A stretch of DNA of 6,010 bases from Candidatus Zymogenus sp. GTDB taxonomy: Bacteria; Desulfobacterota; Zymogenia; Zymogenales; Zymogenaceae. The stretch spans positions 1 through 6,010 of the forward strand of contig JAUWME010000161.1 in NCBI GenBank assembly GCA_030613285.1. The letters run 5' to 3'. The position numbers and the translations under genes were made by a program. The notes beneath the pieces are model-generated. The model saw only the letters and a list, made by a program, of their open reading frames with translations, made no database searches and had not been told where the DNA came from. Shown here one piece after another: positions 5,949 through 6,010 of the stretch; positions within the stretch are counted from its first letter, which is position 1, and each line of letters starts with the position of its first letter.

Positions 5949-6010
5949 GGCTACATCCCCGCAGAAGAAAACCCTTCAAAGTTTCACGGCATTGGACCCT
6001 TTGACGTGGA
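5946..6010 (+). other. In-frame amber codon and continuing dxs reading frame, cut by window edge
   Basis: TAG at 5946-5948 is followed in the same frame by 20 codons reading GYIPAEENPSKFHG then IGPFDV, with no stop before the edge. This is the conserved Dxs segment that follows KKG[K/R] (GYxPAExxPxKFHGxxPFD). One base change (AAG to TAG) accounts for the interruption, and no frameshift is involved. There is no ATG in these 20 codons; the only GTG (6006-6008) has no clear ribosome site, so an efficient restart right here looks unlikely. Confidence 0.85.

Overview
The window is a bacterial chromosomal segment with every recognisable gene on the + strand. The order is xseA, two M23 metallopeptidase paralogues, xseB, ispA, dxs. 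The run xseB-ispA-dxs is a widespread proteobacterial arrangement. The type II (bacterial) farnesyl diphosphate synthase, the MEP-pathway enzyme Dxs and the exported M23 peptidases point to a Gram-negative proteobacterium-like host. A member of the former Deltaproteobacteria (Desulfobacterota or relatives) is my best guess, but this is inference from gene order and protein flavour; no marker gene is present.

Layout. Bases 1-106 are a short leader of unclear origin, possibly the tail of an upstream gene. Bases 107-1462 are xseA, the large subunit of exonuclease VII, with a GTG start and an unusual acidic insertion in its OB-fold. Bases 1463-1727 are intergenic and hold a cluster of hairpin-forming repeats: two direct 28-base units and one degenerate inverted unit. 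Bases 1728-2624 and 2629-3627 are two tandem, diverged M23 peptidases. They are 4 bases apart, both have an export signal, and both keep all the zinc and catalytic residues. Bases 3628-3779 are a leader with a good sigma-70-like promoter and a perfect 9-base-arm palindrome just upstream of xseB. Bases 3780-4031 are xseB (GTG start). Bases 4032-4167 are an AT-rich spacer with a small hairpin. Bases 4168-5064 are ispA, followed 32 bases later by dxs (5097 to the right edge).

How the genes work together. XseA and XseB form exonuclease VII, a single-strand-specific nuclease. Dxs makes 1-deoxy-D-xylulose 5-phosphate, the entry compound of the MEP pathway. IspA condenses the resulting C5 units to farnesyl diphosphate, the precursor of undecaprenyl carrier lipid and quinones. 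The M23 proteins probably trim or remodel peptidoglycan in the envelope, so the locus mixes DNA repair, isoprenoid supply and cell-wall turnover. The promoter before xseB suggests two transcription units: xseA with the peptidases, and xseB-ispA-dxs.

The most notable observation is an in-frame TAG at 5946-5948 inside dxs. It sits where the family normally has Lys or Arg, and clear Dxs homology continues in the same frame to the window edge. It may be an error or pseudogene mutation, an amber codon that is read through (pyrrolysine is one possibility), or a true split. I found no obviously new multi-gene system; the rest is mostly a conserved housekeeping region with some unusual local features.
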